This document shows, piece by piece, positions 42,425 to 51,809 of a DNA stretch of 64,000 bases (its first letter is position 1; each line of letters begins with the position of its first letter). This DNA is from Sphingomonas metalli (GTDB lineage Bacteria; Pseudomonadota; Alphaproteobacteria; Sphingomonadales; Sphingomonadaceae), in NCBI RefSeq assembly GCF_014641735.1, contig NZ_BMIH01000001.1:893001-957000 (forward strand). The letters are read 5' to 3'. Below the pieces are notes generated by a model that was not told the origin of the DNA, did not search any database, and saw only the letters and a list, made by a program, of their open reading frames with translations. The position numbers were made by a program, and so were the translations under genes.

Positions 42425-43357
42425 ATGACTCCGGCCGATACGACCGCCGCGATCGCGATAAGCGATTTGTGCAAGACCTATGCGGGCGGCAAGCGCGCGC
42501 TCGACGGCGTCTCGTTCGAGGTACCGCGCGGCACCATCTTCGGGCTGCTCGGCCCCAATGGCGCGGGCAAGTCGACCTTGATCAACATCCTGGCCGGGCT
42601 GGTCAACAAGACCAGCGGCAGCGCCTCCATCTGGGGGTTCGACATCGACGCGCATCCGCGCAACGCCAAGGCGTCGATCGGGATCGTCAACCAGGAGATC
42701 CTGTTCGATCCCTTCTTCACCCCGGTCGAGACGCTGGAGATCCAGGCCGGCCTCTACGGCGTGCCCAAGGCGCAGCGCCGCTCGCTGGAGCTGCTGCGCG
42801 CCGTGCATCTGGAGGACAAGGCCAACGCCTATGCCCGCACCCTGTCGGGGGGCATGAAGCGGCGGCTGATGGTCGCCAAGGCGATGGTCCATTCGCCCCC
42901 CGTGCTGGTGCTCGACGAGCCTACCGCGGGCGTCGACATCCAGCTGCGCCAGCAATTGTGGGACTATGTGCGCGAGCTCAACGCGGGCGGGGTGACGGTG
43001 GTGCTGACCACCCATTATCTCGAAGAGGCCGAGGAGCTGTGCGACCGCATCGCAATCATCAACCATGGCCGCGTCGTCGCCAACGAGCCGACCCGCACGC
43101 TGGTCGGCCGCGCGCAGGAGAAGGTGGTGGAGGTGACGGTCGACCGCGACCTGACGACCGCTCCCGACGCGCCCTGTTTCCAGAAGGTCGAGGTGAAGGG
43201 CGAGCGCGTGCTGGCGGTCACCTATCGCAAGGACGTCGCCAATGCCGGCGACGTGCTGGGCGCGATCACCGCGCAGGGTCTGGGCATCGTCGACGTCACG
43301 ACTCGCGAGGCGGACCTGGAGGACGTGTTCCTCAGCCTGGTCGGCGAACCGACCTGA
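42425..43357 (+). CDS. ABC transporter ATP-binding protein, orphan
   Basis: A 310-aa ATPase. Walker A GPNGAGKST near residue 45, Q-loop NQEIL, signature LSGGMKRRLM near 143, Walker B VLVLDEPTAGVD near 163, and switch His in LTTHYLEE. The C-terminal DUF4162-like tail (DLEDVFLSLVG) is typical of DrrA/NodI/CcmA-type exporters. No permease gene is adjacent, so its partner is elsewhere. It probably energises export of a lipid or drug-like substrate. Confidence 0.9.
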   Translation: MTPADTTAAIAISDLCKTYAGGKRALDGVSFEVPRGTIFGLLGPNGAGKSTLINILAGLVNKTSGSASIWGFDIDAHPRNAKASIGIVNQEILFDPFFTPVETLEIQAGLYGVPKAQRRSLELLRAVHLEDKANAYARTLSGGMKRRLMVAKAMVHSPPVLVLDEPTAGVDIQLRQQLWDYVRELNAGGVTVVLTTHYLEEAEELCDRIAIINHGRVVANEPTRTLVGRAQEKVVEVTVDRDLTTAPDAPCFQKVEVKGERVLAVTYRKDVANAGDVLGAITAQGLGIVDVTTREADLEDVFLSLVGEPT

Positions 43358-43502
43358 ACCGTACAAAGGCCGGATTTTGCGGGAGAAAGGGCGACAACTG
43401 CGCAAAGCCGATCCCACCAGTCCTAACGACGCGACCGCGCTAAACGAACCTTGAGCATGCGTTCGTCTAATTCCCTTTCACTCGAAGGGGTTGGATGAAG
43501 CG

Positions 43503-44732
43503 ATGTCGAGGCACTGGAAGGATCGGCTGGAGCGGCAGAACCGGCTGTTCGACGCCGCGCTGTCGAACATGCTCCATGGCCTGTGCATGTTCGACCGCGA
43601 CCACCGGCTGATCCTGTGCAACGTCGCCTATGCGCGGATGTACGACCTGCCCCCGGCGCTGGCGGAGGAAGGCACGTCGCGGGCCGCGATCCTCGACCAT
43701 TGCGCCGCGCGCGGCTGCGGCCCGGCGGACATCGACGCCTATCTCGACATCGAGCGGGAGGCGCGCGCGAGCCACGCCCCCGCGGTGCGCAACATCCCCC
43801 TCGCCGACGGGCGGGTCATCAAGATCAGCCACTCGCCGCTCGATGGCGACACCTATGTCGCGACGCATCTCGACGTGACCGAGAAGGTGCGGGTAACGGA
43901 GGAGCTGGCCCGCGCCAACGATACGCTGGAGGCGCGGGTGCGCGAGCGCACCGTGCTGGTCTGGCGACAGGCCGAGGCGCTCGAACGGCTGCTCGCCCAT
44001 GAGCGCGAGATCAACGACAACCAGCGCCAGTTCGTCACCATGGCGAGCCACGAGTTCCGCACCCCGCTGACCATCATCGACGGCGCGGCGCAGCGGCTGC
44101 TGCGCAACCGCGACCGCGCCGACGCGATCTTCGTCGAGGAGAAGGCGGTGGAGATCCGCGCCTCGGTCGCCCGGATCATCGATCTGATGGAGAGCATCCT
44201 CGTCACCGGCCGCCACGATGCCGGCGAGGGGCAGCTGAGCTACGACCGGATCGACCTCGCCGAGCTGATCCGCCTGTGCTGCGAGCGCCGCTCGGGGATC
44301 GAGGGCACCCATCGCTTCCATCTCGACCTCGCCCGGCTGCCCGACCGGATCGATGCGGACCGCTCGGCGCTTGAGCAGGTCTTCACCAATCTTCTGTCCA
44401 ACGCCGTCAAATATGCACGCGACGCGCCCGATATCCATGTGCGCGCCTGGGCCGACGAAGACACCGTCGTGGTCGCGGTGGAGGATCGCGGCATCGGCAT
44501 CGATGCCGAGGATCTGCCGCGGATGTTCCAGCGCTATTTCCGGGCGCGCACCTCCACCGGGATCGCGGGCACCGGCATCGGCCTCCACCTCGTCCGCCAG
44601 ATCGTCGAGATGCACCAGGGCGTGGTCGAGGTCGCCAGCCAGCGCGGCCGCGGCTCGACCTTCACCGTGCGCCTGCCCCGCATCCGTCCCATCGCCGCGT
44701 CCGTACCTGCGACCGGCCCCCTTTCCGCCTGA
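43503..44732 (+). CDS. PAS-domain sensor histidine kinase
   Basis: A 409-aa kinase without membrane segments. The N-terminal PAS_7-type domain (LSNMLHGLCMFDRDHRLILC, about 15-125) is followed by a coiled coil (RANDTLEARVRERTVLVWRQ), the HisKA box ASHEFRTPLT with the phosphorylated His near residue 183, and a HATPase domain with N box FTNLLSNAVKYA, G1 VEDRGIGID and G2 GTGIGLHL. ATG 43503 is preferred over TTG 43491. It is cytoplasmic, ligand unknown, and pairs with the response regulator 11 bases downstream. Confidence 0.93.
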   Translation: MSRHWKDRLERQNRLFDAALSNMLHGLCMFDRDHRLILCNVAYARMYDLPPALAEEGTSRAAILDHCAARGCGPADIDAYLDIEREARASHAPAVRNIPLADGRVIKISHSPLDGDTYVATHLDVTEKVRVTEELARANDTLEARVRERTVLVWRQAEALERLLAHEREINDNQRQFVTMASHEFRTPLTIIDGAAQRLLRNRDRADAIFVEEKAVEIRASVARIIDLMESILVTGRHDAGEGQLSYDRIDLAELIRLCCERRSGIEGTHRFHLDLARLPDRIDADRSALEQVFTNLLSNAVKYARDAPDIHVRAWADEDTVVVAVEDRGIGIDAEDLPRMFQRYFRARTSTGIAGTGIGLHLVRQIVEMHQGVVEVASQRGRGSTFTVRLPRIRPIAASVPATGPLSA

Positions 44733-44743
44733 GAGACGCCATC

Positions 44744-45145
44744 ATGATCACCATCCTGTGCATCGAGGACGAGACCGCAATCCGCAAGTTCATCGTCGAG
44801 GAGCTGAAGGACGCCGGCTTCGCCACGCTGGAGGCGGCGAACGGCCGCGAGGGGCTCGACCTGATCGTCAGCGCCTGGCCCGACATCGTCATCTGCGACA
44901 TCACAATGCCCGAGATGGACGGTTTCCAGCTGCTTGCGGCGATCCAGATGAACCATCCCGAGCTGACCAACATCCCCTTCATCTTCCTCACCGCGCTGAC
45001 CGATCGCGACCATATGCTGGCCGGCCTGCGCGCTGGGGCGGCGGACTATCTGACCAAGCCAATCGATCTCGACCTGCTGCTCGCCAAGATCGAAGGCTGC
45101 ATCCGCCAGCTGGAGAATGACAAGCGCACCGGCCGGGCGTTCTGA
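44744..45145 (+). CDS. Single-domain response regulator (CheY-like)
   Basis: A 133-aa receiver domain only. Acidic pocket EDE at residues 8-10, phosphoacceptor Asp52 (VICDITMPEMDG), Thr83 (FLTALTD) and Lys105 (YLTKPIDL). There is no output domain, so it acts by protein contact or in a phosphorelay. It lies 11 bases after the histidine kinase gene. It lacks the FATGUY motif of the SdrG stress regulators. Confidence 0.93.
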   Translation: MITILCIEDETAIRKFIVEELKDAGFATLEAANGREGLDLIVSAWPDIVICDITMPEMDGFQLLAAIQMNHPELTNIPFIFLTALTDRDHMLAGLRAGAADYLTKPIDLDLLLAKIEGCIRQLENDKRTGRAF

Positions 45146-45207
45146 GCACGATCCTCCCCGTGGACGGGGAGGATCTGAGGGTTCCGCCTGCCTTCCTCCT
45201 CCAAATC

Positions 45208-45291
45208 CGTCACCCCAGCGAAGGCTGGGGTCTTCATGAGGCGAGTAAGGCACCTGCCCCGGAGAGACCCCAGCCTTCGCTGGGGTGACGA
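45208..45291. repeat. Palindromic repeat pair, CCCAGCGAAGGCTGGG family
   Basis: Left GTCACCCCAGCGAAGGCTGG and right CCCCAGCCTTCGCTGGGGTG across about 40 bases, between the response regulator and nadB. The two units are near-perfect mirror images of each other. Confidence 0.8.
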
Positions 45292-45382
45292 TATCGGGAT
45301 GGATAGCCCCGCCCCGCTATGGCAGAGCGTCGCGGATGAGGATCGTACCGTCTCCCGCCCCGCGCATGCCACGCGCCGCCGC

Positions 45383-46963
45383 ATGACCGACAGCGACGTC
45401 CTGATCGTCGGCTCGGGCGCGGCGGGGCTGACCGCGGCGCTGAACCTGGCCGACCGGTACCGCGTGACGGTGCTCGCCAAGGGCGCGCTGAACGAGGGGT
45501 CGACCGCCTGGGCGCAGGGCGGGATCGCCGCGGTGCTGGAGCCGGGCGACACCTTCGCCAACCATGTCGAGGACACGATGGTCGCGGGCGCCGGCCTCAA
45601 CGATCGCGGCGTGGTGGAGTTCGTGGTCGAGCGCGCGCCCGCCGCGATCGAGCGGCTGCGCGCGCTCGGCGTTCCCTTCGCCGAGGAGGACGGCGCGCTC
45701 CACCTGACCCGCGAGGGCGGCCATTCGCACCGCCGCATCGTCCATGTCGCCGACGCGACCGGCTGGGCGGTGCAGGTCGCGCTGCAACGCGCGGCGGAGG
45801 CGCATCCCAACATCACGCTCGTCCCCGATCAGGTCGCGATCGATCTGGCGACCGGTCGGCACGAGGAGCGCTATTCGGGCGCGGGCCGGGTCTGGGGCGT
45901 CTATGCGCTCGACCGCGGGACCGGCACGGTGCGCGTCCACACCGCGCGCGCGACGATCCTGGCGACCGGCGGCGCGGGCCGCACCTATCTCTTCTCCACC
46001 GCGCCGCGCGGCGCCACCGGGGACGGGATCGCGATGGCCTGGCGGGCGGGCGCCCGGATCTCCAACATGGAATTCATGCAGTTCCACCCGACCTGCCTCT
46101 ACAATCTGGAGGTCAAGAACTTCCTGATCACCGAAGCGGTGCGCGGCGAGGGCGGTCGGCTGATCAATCCGGTCACCGGCAAGCGCTTCATGACCTATTA
46201 CGATGCCGACCGGATGGAGCTGGCCCCGCGCGACGTGGTGGCGCGCGCGATCGACGCGGAGATCAAGCGCTATGGCCTCGACTATGTCCATCTCGACATC
46301 AGTCACCAGCCGCCCGATTTCGTGCGCGGCCATTTCCCCAACATCTACGAGAAGTTGATCGGCCTGGGCATCGACATGACGACCCAGCCGATCCCGGTCG
46401 TGCCCGCGCAGCATTATACCTGTGGCGGGATCGTCGTGGACCGGGACGGCCGCACCGACCTGCCCGGCCTCTATGCTGCGGGCGAATGCACCCAGTCGGG
46501 TCTGCACGGCGCGAACCGGCTGGCGTCCAACTCGCTGCTCGAATGCTTCGTCTATGGCGAGGCGGCGGCGGCGCATATCGCCGCGCACTGGGACGAGCTG
46601 CCCCCGCCCCCGCCGATCCGCGCCTGGGACGAGAGCCGCGTCACCGACTCCGACGAGGAGGTGGTGATCAAGCAGAACTGGACCGAGATCCGCCGCTTCA
46701 TGTGGAACTATGTCGGCATCGTCCGCACCACCAAAAGGCTGGAGCGCGCGCGCCATCGCATCCGCATGCTCAACGAGGAAGTGTCCGACTATTACGGCCA
46801 TTTCCGCGTGACGCCCGACCTGATCGAGCTGCGCAACCTGCTCCAGACGGCCGAACTGATCGTCCGTTCGGCGCTGCACCGGCACGAGAGCCGGGGGCTG
46901 CACTATACGCTCGACTATCCGCAGATGCTGGAGAAGGCGGAGGATACGGTTCTGGTGCCGTGA
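45383..46963 (+). CDS. nadB: L-aspartate oxidase
   Basis: A 526-aa flavoprotein that oxidises L-aspartate to iminoaspartate in NAD biosynthesis. FAD motif VLIVGSGAAGLTAALNLA at residues 6-23, GSTAWAQGGIAAV near 44, FMQFHPTCLY near 230, EAVRGEGG and CTQSGLHGANRLASNSLLE near 370. ATG 45383 gives a normal N-terminus. nadA and nadC are not adjacent in this window. Confidence 0.95.
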   Translation: MTDSDVLIVGSGAAGLTAALNLADRYRVTVLAKGALNEGSTAWAQGGIAAVLEPGDTFANHVEDTMVAGAGLNDRGVVEFVVERAPAAIERLRALGVPFAEEDGALHLTREGGHSHRRIVHVADATGWAVQVALQRAAEAHPNITLVPDQVAIDLATGRHEERYSGAGRVWGVYALDRGTGTVRVHTARATILATGGAGRTYLFSTAPRGATGDGIAMAWRAGARISNMEFMQFHPTCLYNLEVKNFLITEAVRGEGGRLINPVTGKRFMTYYDADRMELAPRDVVARAIDAEIKRYGLDYVHLDISHQPPDFVRGHFPNIYEKLIGLGIDMTTQPIPVVPAQHYTCGGIVVDRDGRTDLPGLYAAGECTQSGLHGANRLASNSLLECFVYGEAAAAHIAAHWDELPPPPPIRAWDESRVTDSDEEVVIKQNWTEIRRFMWNYVGIVRTTKRLERARHRIRMLNEEVSDYYGHFRVTPDLIELRNLLQTAELIVRSALHRHESRGLHYTLDYPQMLEKAEDTVLVP

Positions 46964-47089
46964 GGGAACGGGTGATCGAGAGGTCGCCCCAAGCGTCCGA
47001 CTCACCTCATCGCGTTGCAGCATCGTCTCGTCGCACCCGCCGAAAACCGCCATTTCCCCCGCGTCCCCGCGCGATAAGGTCTCCAATCG

Positions 47090-48226
47090 GTGCGGGTGAA
47101 ATCAATGCTTTTTCCACGGGCTGCGGCCCTCGGCCTGGTCATCGCGACGATCATGGGATGCAGCTCGGGCTCGCGGCCGGGTGCGACCGCCGCGGCCGCG
47201 CCCGCGCGGGAGGATGCGCCCGAAGTCTCGATCGCCATCCCGCCCCCCGCGCCGCGCCCGACCGCCAACGTGCCGGTCCGCCTGCAAGCCTCGATCGAGG
47301 CGCTCGCCCGCAATTTCGAGGGCCGGATGGGCATCGCGGTGCGGGCGGTCGACGAGGGCTGGACGGTCGAGGCCGGCGGCCGCCAGCGCCTGCCCCAGCA
47401 GTCGGTCTCCAAGCTCTGGGTGGCGATCACGCTGCTCGACCTGCGCGACCAGGGCAAGGCGCGGCTGGACGAGCCGATCACCGTCCGGCGCGAGGATCTG
47501 ACGCTCTTCCACCAGCCGATCGCCTATCTGGTGAAGGGCGAGGAGGGGTTCCAGACCACGGTCGGCGGGCTCCTCACCCGCGCGCTCACCCAGTCGGACA
47601 ACACCGCCAACGACCGGCTGCTGACCTATGTCGGCGGGCCGGAGGCGGTGCGGCGGATGATCGCGGCCAAGCGGCTGGGCGACATCCGCTTCGGTCCCGG
47701 CGAGCGGCTGCTCCAGGCGGGTACCGCCGGGCTGGTGTGGCAGCCCTCCTATGCGGTCGGCAACGGCTTCGAGATCGCGCGCTCGCGGCTGACCCTCGAA
47801 CAGCGCACCGCCGCGCTCGACCGCTATGTCGCCGACCCGCCCGACGGCGCCGCGCCGCTGGCGATCGCCGACGCCCTCGCCCGGCTGGCGCGCGGCGAGC
47901 TGCTGTCGGAAACCTCGACGCGCATCCTGCTCGACACCATGGCCGCCTCCCGCACCGGCCATGCGCGGCTGCGCGCGGCGATGCCGGCGGGCTGGACGCT
48001 GGCGCACAAGACCGGCACCGGCCAGGATCTGGGCGGGCGCAATGCCGGGTTCAACGATGTCGGCCTGATCACCGCACCGGACGGCCGCCGCTATGCGCTC
48101 GCGGTCATGATCGGCGACACCCGCCGCCCGATCCGCGAGCGCCAGCAGCTGATCCAGAACGTCGCGGCGGCGGTGGCGGATTATTCGAGCAGCGCACCGG
48201 GTGCGGCGTTTACATTGGCGAATTGA
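47090..48226 (+). CDS. Serine beta-lactamase-like lipoprotein (class A type)
   Basis: A 378-aa protein with a lipoprotein signal (LGLVIATIMGC, Cys24). The active-site SxxK is SVSK at 105-108, SDN at 169-171 and KTG at 307-309, the three motifs of class A enzymes. The omega-loop motif ExxLN is not clear; the nearest is ERLLQ near residue 205. It may therefore be a weak beta-lactamase, a DD-peptidase-like hydrolase or a true class A enzyme. GTG 47090 or ATG 47105 may be the start. It is anchored in the envelope. Confidence 0.82.
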   Translation: MRVKSMLFPRAAALGLVIATIMGCSSGSRPGATAAAAPAREDAPEVSIAIPPPAPRPTANVPVRLQASIEALARNFEGRMGIAVRAVDEGWTVEAGGRQRLPQQSVSKLWVAITLLDLRDQGKARLDEPITVRREDLTLFHQPIAYLVKGEEGFQTTVGGLLTRALTQSDNTANDRLLTYVGGPEAVRRMIAAKRLGDIRFGPGERLLQAGTAGLVWQPSYAVGNGFEIARSRLTLEQRTAALDRYVADPPDGAAPLAIADALARLARGELLSETSTRILLDTMAASRTGHARLRAAMPAGWTLAHKTGTGQDLGGRNAGFNDVGLITAPDGRRYALAVMIGDTRRPIRERQQLIQNVAAAVADYSSSAPGAAFTLAN

Positions 48227-48700
48227 GGCGGGCGGGGGCCAGCCCCCCCCCGCCGTCATTCCCGCGAAGGCGAGACATCTGCGAAATCATCCCGTCATGC
48301 CGGACCTGTTCCGGCATCCACGGCGCCGCAAACGCAGAAGCTCTTGGTTTTGTGGAACGGTGGATCCCGGAACAGGTCCGGGATGACGAGTGGAAAGGGT
48401 TGCCGTCCCGAATTTCGCAGCTGTCTTGCGAAGGCGGGGATCCAGACGCGCGGGAGGGTTCCGCATCGTTCGCCAACGTCGGAGAATATGGATCCCCGCC
48501 TGCGTGGGGATGGAGGGGGTTGGGTTAAGGGTCCGTGCAGGCTGGGGTCTCCCGGCGACGGAACGGTTGGGAGCAGCGGCGGGCCCCAGCCTGCGCCGGG
48601 GCGACGGATTGTGAAGCGGGTCGCCGGGTCGACAGAACGACACCGCCACCCCCCGCATCCCCTGTCCTCGCCCCCGCTTGTCCGCTAAACGGCGGACACC
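48227..48700. repeat. Composite block of palindromic repeats
   Basis: Without genes. From 48252 to 48607 several units of the CCCGCGAAGGCGGGG family are nested: a split unit (48257-48275), a unit with GCCGGACCTGTTCCGGCAT facing ATCCCGGAACAGGTCCGGGATGA, a unit with spacer like that at 36361, and GGCTGGGGTCT..GGCCCCAGCCTGCGCCGGGG. The block suggests repeated insertion of these units in one spot. A short GC-rich leader follows before polA. Confidence 0.75.
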
Positions 48701-51457
48701 ATGGCCCATCTCTATCTCGTCGACGGCTCCGGCTATATCTTCCGCGCCTATCACCGCCTGCCGCCGCTGACGAACCGGCTCGGCGAGCCGGTGGGCGCGG
48801 TCTATGGCTATACGACGATGCTGTGGAAGCTCGCCGACGCGCTCCATGCGGCGGAGGGACCGACGCATATGGCGGTGATCCTCGACAAATCGTCCAAGAC
48901 CTTCCGCAACGAGCTGTACGACCAGTACAAGGCGCACCGGCCGCCGCCGCCCGAGGATCTCGTCCCGCAATTCCCGATGATCCGCGACGCCACCCGCGCC
49001 TTCTCGCTGCCGTGCATCGAGGAAGAGGGGCTGGAGGCGGACGACATCATCGCCTGCTATGCCAAGGCGGCGCTGGCGCAGGGCTGGCAGGTGACGATCG
49101 TGTCGGGCGACAAGGACCTGATGCAGCTGATCGAGCCGGGGCTCGACATGCTCGACACGATGAACAACCGCCGGCTGGGGCCGGAATATGTCGTCGAGAA
49201 GTTCGGCGTTCCGCCCGAGAAGCTGGGCGACGTGCTGGCGCTGATGGGCGATTCGGTCGACAATGTCCCCGGCGTCCCCGGCATCGGGCCGAAGACCGCG
49301 GCGAAGCTGATCCAGGAGCATGGCGACCTCGAAAGCGTGCTGGCGGCGGCGCAGGGGCCGGACTTCAAAAAGGGCAAGCTGCGCGACAATCTGATCGAAC
49401 ATGCCGAGGCGGCGCGGCTCAGCCGCGTGCTGGTGACGCTTGCCTGCGACCGCCCGCTGCCGGAGCCGCTCGAGGAGCTGGAGCTGAAGGGGATTCCCGA
49501 CGCGCCGCTGCGCGCCTTTCTCGAGCATCACGGCTTCCGCTCGCTGCTGACCAAGCTCGGCCAGGTCGCCGAGGCCCCCGTCCCCGCTCCCGCCGCGGTG
49601 CCGATGGAGGAAGACCCGGCCTGCGATCACGACTCGTACGAGACGGTGCAGGACGAGAGCGCGCTCGACCGCTGGATCATCGCCGCGCGGCATCAGGGCT
49701 GGGTCGCGATCGACACCGAGACGACCGGGACGGACGCGACCCAGGCCGATCTGGTCGGCGTCTCGCTGGCGCTGCACCCGAACCTCGCCTGCTACATCCC
49801 GCTCGGCCATGGCGGCAGCGACCTGCTCGCCGAGACGCCGGTGCAGATCGACCGGACGGTCGCGCTGACCAAGTTGAAGGAGTTGTTCGAAGACCCTTCG
49901 GTCCTCAAGATCGGCCACAACCTCAAATACGACATGATCGTGCTGGGCCTGTGTGGCATCGCCGTTGCGCCGCATGACGACACGATCGTGATGAGCTTCG
50001 ACCTCGACGCGGGCCTGCACGGGCACGGCATGGACGAACTGGCGGCGACGCATCTGTCGCACAGCTGCATCGCGTTCAAGGACGTGGTCGGCACCGGCAA
50101 GACCCAGCGCGGCTTCCACGAGGTCGATCTGAAGGCCGCCACCCGCTACGCCGCCGAGGATGCGGACGTGACCTATCGGCTGTGGAAGCGCTTCAGGGCG
50201 CGGCTGCCGGCCGAACAGGCGACCCGCGTCTACGAGATGGTCGACCGCCCCCTGGTGCCGGTGATCGCGCGGATGGAGACGCACGGGATCAAGGTCGATC
50301 GCGACCGGCTGGCGGCGCTCTCCGCCCAGTTCGCGGAGCAGATCGCCGAACTGGAGACCGAGGTCCATGCGATGGCCGGCGGCCCCTTCACCATCGGCAG
50401 CCCCAAGCAGCTGGGCGACGTGCTGTTCGAGCGGCTGGGGCTGAAGGGCGGGCGCAAGGGCAAGTCGGGCGTCTATTCGACCGACGTCACCGAACTCGAA
50501 CGGCTCGCGCGCGAAAAGGGACCGGGGCACGAGATCGTCGCCAAGGTGCTCGACTGGCGCCAGCTGACCAAGCTCAAGAACACCTATACCGATGCGCTTC
50601 AGGCGCAGATCAATCCGCGCACCGGCCGCGTCCATACCAGCTATTCGCTGACCGGCGCGCAGACCGGCCGTCTGTCCTCGACCGAGCCCAATCTCCAGAA
50701 CATCCCGATCCGCACCGAGACCGGCCGCCAGATCCGCGAGGCGTTCGTGGCGGAGCCGGGCAACGTCCTGCTCGCGGCCGACTATTCGCAGATCGAGCTC
50801 CGGCTGGCGGCACATATGGCCGACGTGCCCGCGTTGCGCGACGCCTTCGCCAACGGCGACGACATCCACAGCCTGACCGCGACCGAGCTGTTCGGCGAGG
50901 TCAATCGTGACACCCGCGCCCGCGCCAAGACGATCAATTTCGCGATCCTCTACGGCATCAGCCGCTGGGGCCTGGCTGGCCGGCTCGACGTGTCGGCGGA
51001 CGAGGCGCAGGCGATGATCGACCGCTATTTCGAGCGCTTCCCCGGCATCAACCGCTATATCGCCGAGACGCTGGAGAGCGTGCGCGCGAGCGGCTTCACC
51101 ACCACCCTGTTCGGCCGCAAGACCTGGTTCCCACGCATCAAGTCGAAGAACCAGGGCGAGCGCCAGGGCGCCGAGCGCGCCGCGATCAACGCGCCGATCC
51201 AGGGGACCAGCGCCGACATCATCAAGCGCGCGATGGTCAGGATGGAGCCTGCGCTCGCCGCGGCTGGCCTCGGCCATGTGCGGATGCTGCTCCAGGTGCA
51301 TGACGAACTGGTGTTCGAACTGCCCGAGGGCGACGTGGAAGCGGCGAGCGCGGTGATCCGCGGCGTGATGGAAGGCGCGGCGGAGCCGGCGGTGCAACTG
51401 TCGGTGCCGCTGGGGGTCGAGATCGGCACGGGGCCGAGCTGGGGAGCGGCGCATTGA
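48701..51457 (+). CDS. polA: DNA polymerase I
   Basis: A 918-aa enzyme with three domains. The 5'-3' exonuclease (1-290) has LYLVDGSGYIFRAYH, VSGDKDLMQL and GVPGIGPKTA. The 3'-5' exonuclease (about 320-510) keeps its metal ligands (IDTETTG, GHNLKYDM, YAAEDADV), so proofreading is probably active. The polymerase (about 540-918) has LLAADYSQIELRLAAH, RARAKTINFAILYGIS and LLQVHDELVFE. It fills gaps in repair and Okazaki fragment processing. Full length. Confidence 0.97.
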   Translation: MAHLYLVDGSGYIFRAYHRLPPLTNRLGEPVGAVYGYTTMLWKLADALHAAEGPTHMAVILDKSSKTFRNELYDQYKAHRPPPPEDLVPQFPMIRDATRAFSLPCIEEEGLEADDIIACYAKAALAQGWQVTIVSGDKDLMQLIEPGLDMLDTMNNRRLGPEYVVEKFGVPPEKLGDVLALMGDSVDNVPGVPGIGPKTAAKLIQEHGDLESVLAAAQGPDFKKGKLRDNLIEHAEAARLSRVLVTLACDRPLPEPLEELELKGIPDAPLRAFLEHHGFRSLLTKLGQVAEAPVPAPAAVPMEEDPACDHDSYETVQDESALDRWIIAARHQGWVAIDTETTGTDATQADLVGVSLALHPNLACYIPLGHGGSDLLAETPVQIDRTVALTKLKELFEDPSVLKIGHNLKYDMIVLGLCGIAVAPHDDTIVMSFDLDAGLHGHGMDELAATHLSHSCIAFKDVVGTGKTQRGFHEVDLKAATRYAAEDADVTYRLWKRFRARLPAEQATRVYEMVDRPLVPVIARMETHGIKVDRDRLAALSAQFAEQIAELETEVHAMAGGPFTIGSPKQLGDVLFERLGLKGGRKGKSGVYSTDVTELERLAREKGPGHEIVAKVLDWRQLTKLKNTYTDALQAQINPRTGRVHTSYSLTGAQTGRLSSTEPNLQNIPIRTETGRQIREAFVAEPGNVLLAADYSQIELRLAAHMADVPALRDAFANGDDIHSLTATELFGEVNRDTRARAKTINFAILYGISRWGLAGRLDVSADEAQAMIDRYFERFPGINRYIAETLESVRASGFTTTLFGRKTWFPRIKSKNQGERQGAERAAINAPIQGTSADIIKRAMVRMEPALAAAGLGHVRMLLQVHDELVFELPEGDVEAASAVIRGVMEGAAEPAVQLSVPLGVEIGTGPSWGAAH

Positions 51458-51809
51458 TCGCGCAGCGCGGCAGCCGGCCATGCCCGGATGACTCGCGCCA
51501 GCGCGGCCGGCGGGCAGCGCCCGTCCGACGGCGTGGCTTTGCCACGGCGTGCGCCCCCCTCCCCCGTCACCCCGGCGAAGGCCGGGGCCCAGTTTGGGGA
51601 CCTTGCCGCATCTCGCGAGCCGCCCCCAACTGGACCCCGGCCTTCGCCGGGGTGACGGTTGGTGGTCGGGCGGGTGCACCGCAAAGCAATTACCCACCCT
51701 CACCCTTCCCACCCGGCTGCGCCGGGCGGGCCCCCTCCCTCTCCCGATGGGACAGGGTGGGAGGCGCGCCGCGCCGGAAGGGCGAGGGTGTCGCCGGACG
51801 CCGCCCCCG
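51458..51809. repeat. Gap with two palindromic repeat pairs
   Basis: First pair 51565-51658: GTCACCCCGGCGAAGGCCGG facing CCGGCCTTCGCCGGGGTGACGG. Second pair 51691-51791 of the CCTCCCC type: CACCCTTCCCACCCGGCTGC..GGGTGGGAGG..GGCGAGGGTG. No gene between polA and the flippase. Confidence 0.7.

Noticed and set aside
43503..45145. Kinase and response regulator as the PhyR/SdrG general stress pathway
   Set aside because: The kinase has a standard HisKA HEFRTP box, not the HWE/HisKA_2 type, and the regulator lacks the FATGUY motif and any sigma-like domain.
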